Source of the DNA: Bradyrhizobium sp. JYMT SZCCT0180
Lineage (GTDB): Bacteria > Pseudomonadota > Alphaproteobacteria > Rhizobiales > Xanthobacteraceae
Length of the DNA stretch: 64,000 nucleotides
Assembly: GCF_018130165.1 (NCBI RefSeq)
Contig: NZ_JAFCLZ010000008.1
Location: 62,001-126,000, forward strand
Direction: 5' to 3'
Under the pieces are notes generated by a model. It was not told where the DNA came from. It saw only the letters and a list, made by a program, of their open reading frames with translations, and did not search any database. Both the position numbers and the translations under genes were made by a program. Shown one piece after another: positions 62,906 through 64,000 of this stretch. Position 1 is the stretch's first letter. Every line of letters starts with the position of its first letter.

Positions 62906-63765
62906 CAGATCGCCTGCCTTCCGAACAGGCCGGTCGGCCGCAGCGTGAGGACGAGGACCATCGGCAGGAAAAGGATCACGTAGGCGAGATCGGGAAACAG
63001 CGCTTGCCCGTAGCTGTAGATGAAGCCGATGAGGAGGCTGCCGACGAACGCGCCGACCAGGCTGCCGACGCCGCCCAGAATAACGACGACCAGCGCAAGC
63101 GGCAGCATGTCGGAATCGAGGCCCGGGTATACCGACAGGATCGGTCCTGCCAGCACGCCTCCGGCGCCGGCCAGCGCGGAGCCGAGGCAGAATACCGCGG
63201 AGAACAGCAGTGAAGTGCGGATGCCCATTGCGCGGGCCATGGGCAGATCGTCGACGCCGGCACGGATCATGGCGCCGAGACGGCTGCGCTCAAGTAGCAA
63301 CCAGAGAGCGGCGGCCAGCGCGAACGCGACGCCGATCACGAACAGGCGATAGATCGGAAACGCCAAGTTCGAGACGCGGAGGGCGCCCGCCAGTTCCCGG
63401 GGCATCGGCACCGGACGCGGATCGCCGGTCCAGATCCACACGCAGGTGTCGGCGATGATGAATGCGATGCCGAGCGTCACGAGCACCTGGGCCAGCGGCT
63501 GCCCGTTCAGCCGGCGCAGGATAAAGCGCTCGATCAAGGTACCGAGGATGCAGATTGCGCCGCCACCGATCAGGATCGCGATCCAGAAATTCACGCCGGC
63601 CTCGATCGCCGACACGCCAACATAGGCGCCGAGCATGAAGTATGCGCCGTGCGAGAGATTGACGATGCGCATGAGGCCGAAGATCAACGAAAAGCCTGAC
63701 GCCAAAATGAACAGGAGGGATCCGAACGCAAGACCGTTCAAACCCTGAATGATCCAGAAATTCAT
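62905..63765 (-). CDS. livH: Branched-chain-type ABC transporter permease LivH
   Basis: Membrane permease of 286 aa with the signature GFSLIFGLMRIVNLSHGAYFMLGAYVG (~24-50) and ILGGVGSLVGAFVGS near 228-242. The ATG has GGGAGGGA upstream. It lies 24 bp after the binding-protein gene and is coupled to livM. The operon also contains a molybdenum hydroxylase, so the transported compound is probably that enzyme's substrate or precursor. Confidence 0.93.
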   Translation of the reverse strand: MNFWIIQGLNGLAFGSLLFILASGFSLIFGLMRIVNLSHGAYFMLGAYVGVSAIEAGVNFWIAILIGGGAICILGTLIERFILRRLNGQPLAQVLVTLGIAFIIADTCVWIWTGDPRPVPMPRELAGALRVSNLAFPIYRLFVIGVAFALAAALWLLLERSRLGAMIRAGVDDLPMARAMGIRTSLLFSAVFCLGSALAGAGGVLAGPILSVYPGLDSDMLPLALVVVILGGVGSLVGAFVGSLLIGFIYSYGQALFPDLAYVILFLPMVLVLTLRPTGLFGRQAI

Positions 63766-63789
63766 GCGGATCCCTCCCGGCGGAGCAAA

Positions 63790-64000
63790 TTACTTCGCCG
63801 CTGTCCAGTCGCGCGAATAGACAGGGCTCTTGAGGAATTCGTCAGCCCCGTAGGTCCAGAACTGGCTAACCGCTGGATAGGTCTTGATGACGCTGTTCTG
63901 CAGCCTTCCGTCCTTTTTCTCGACCTTGCGGATCGACACATCGAGGATGGGCTGGCCGTACGCGTCGAGCTTCACCGGACCATAGGGGCTTTGCGAGATG
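63790..64000 (-). CDS. ABC transporter substrate-binding protein, C-terminal part
   Basis: The last ~69 residues of a LivK-type periplasmic binding protein; the gene enters from the right edge. ISQSPYGPVKLDAYGQPILDVSIRKVEKKDGR and KTYPAVSQFWTYGADEFLKSPVYSRD match the C-terminal end of Peripla_BP_6 proteins that serve Liv transporters. It is upstream of livH in the same direction, so it is the first visible gene of the transporter-hydroxylase operon. Confidence 0.85.
   Translation of the reverse strand, partial: ISQSPYGPVKLDAYGQPILDVSIRKVEKKDGRLQNSVIKTYPAVSQFWTYGADEFLKSPVYSRDWTAAK

Overview
The window is GC-rich, densely packed DNA from an alphaproteobacterium. A Bradyrhizobium or close relative is the best guess: codon third positions are strongly GC, many starts are GTG or TTG, genes overlap as ATGA, and two palindromic intergenic repeats (15144-15261) look like those I associate with Bradyrhizobium/Rhodopseudomonas genomes. 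I found no tRNA, rRNA, CRISPR array, transposase or phage gene. Nearly every gene belongs to acyl-CoA, alicyclic or aromatic catabolism or to uptake of the matching acids.

Layout. 1-4.7 kb: the start of a LivH permease, two MmgE/PrpD proteins, a 3-hydroxyisobutyrate-dehydrogenase-like enzyme and a small carboxymuconolactone-decarboxylase-like protein. 4.9-38 kb: a large catabolic region with a MarR regulator (8084-8602), SDRs, crotonases, a MaoC/CitE-like/acyl-CoA dehydrogenase operon, a minus-strand operon containing BadH- and BadI-like alicyclic ring-opening enzymes, a FadJ-like hydratase, CoA-transferases, a five-gene Liv-type ABC transporter, and an operon of acyl-CoA ligase, two SDRs, acyl-CoA dehydrogenase, APH-type kinase, nitroreductase and racemase. 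38-45.4 kb: a GntR/FCD regulator with a divergent acyl-CoA dehydrogenase and an operon of hydratase, fused double acyl-CoA dehydrogenase, CoA-transferase and Bug-type binding protein. 45.4-54 kb: a nine-gene minus-strand Rieske dioxygenase operon (reductase, alpha, beta, diol dehydrogenase, ferredoxin, TetR, two extradiol-dioxygenase-fold proteins, SDR) with a divergent ACMSD-type decarboxylase. 54.6-55.9 kb: another periplasmic binding protein. 56-64 kb: a minus-strand operon coupling a second Liv transporter to an alpha/beta-fold protein and a three-subunit molybdenum hydroxylase.

How it works together. Eleven copies of an operator-like element (best half TAGTACAC; core TAC-N6-GTA) sit in the promoter regions of the 4.9-38 kb genes, including two in front of the MarR gene, and once more at 54.6 kb before a binding-protein gene. 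They are absent from the GntR, dioxygenase and molybdenum-hydroxylase operons. I infer one MarR-controlled regulon: import of a cyclic carboxylic acid, CoA ligation, dehydrogenation, hydration, oxidation by the BadH-like SDR, ring opening by the BadI-like hydrolase, then beta-oxidation and lyase steps. The kinase/acyl-CoA dehydrogenase pair suggests a phosphorylation-elimination step for a gamma-hydroxyacyl-CoA, as in levulinate catabolism. The adjoining dioxygenase operon could feed on a related aromatic acid such as a cumate-like compound. The substrate identities are inference only.
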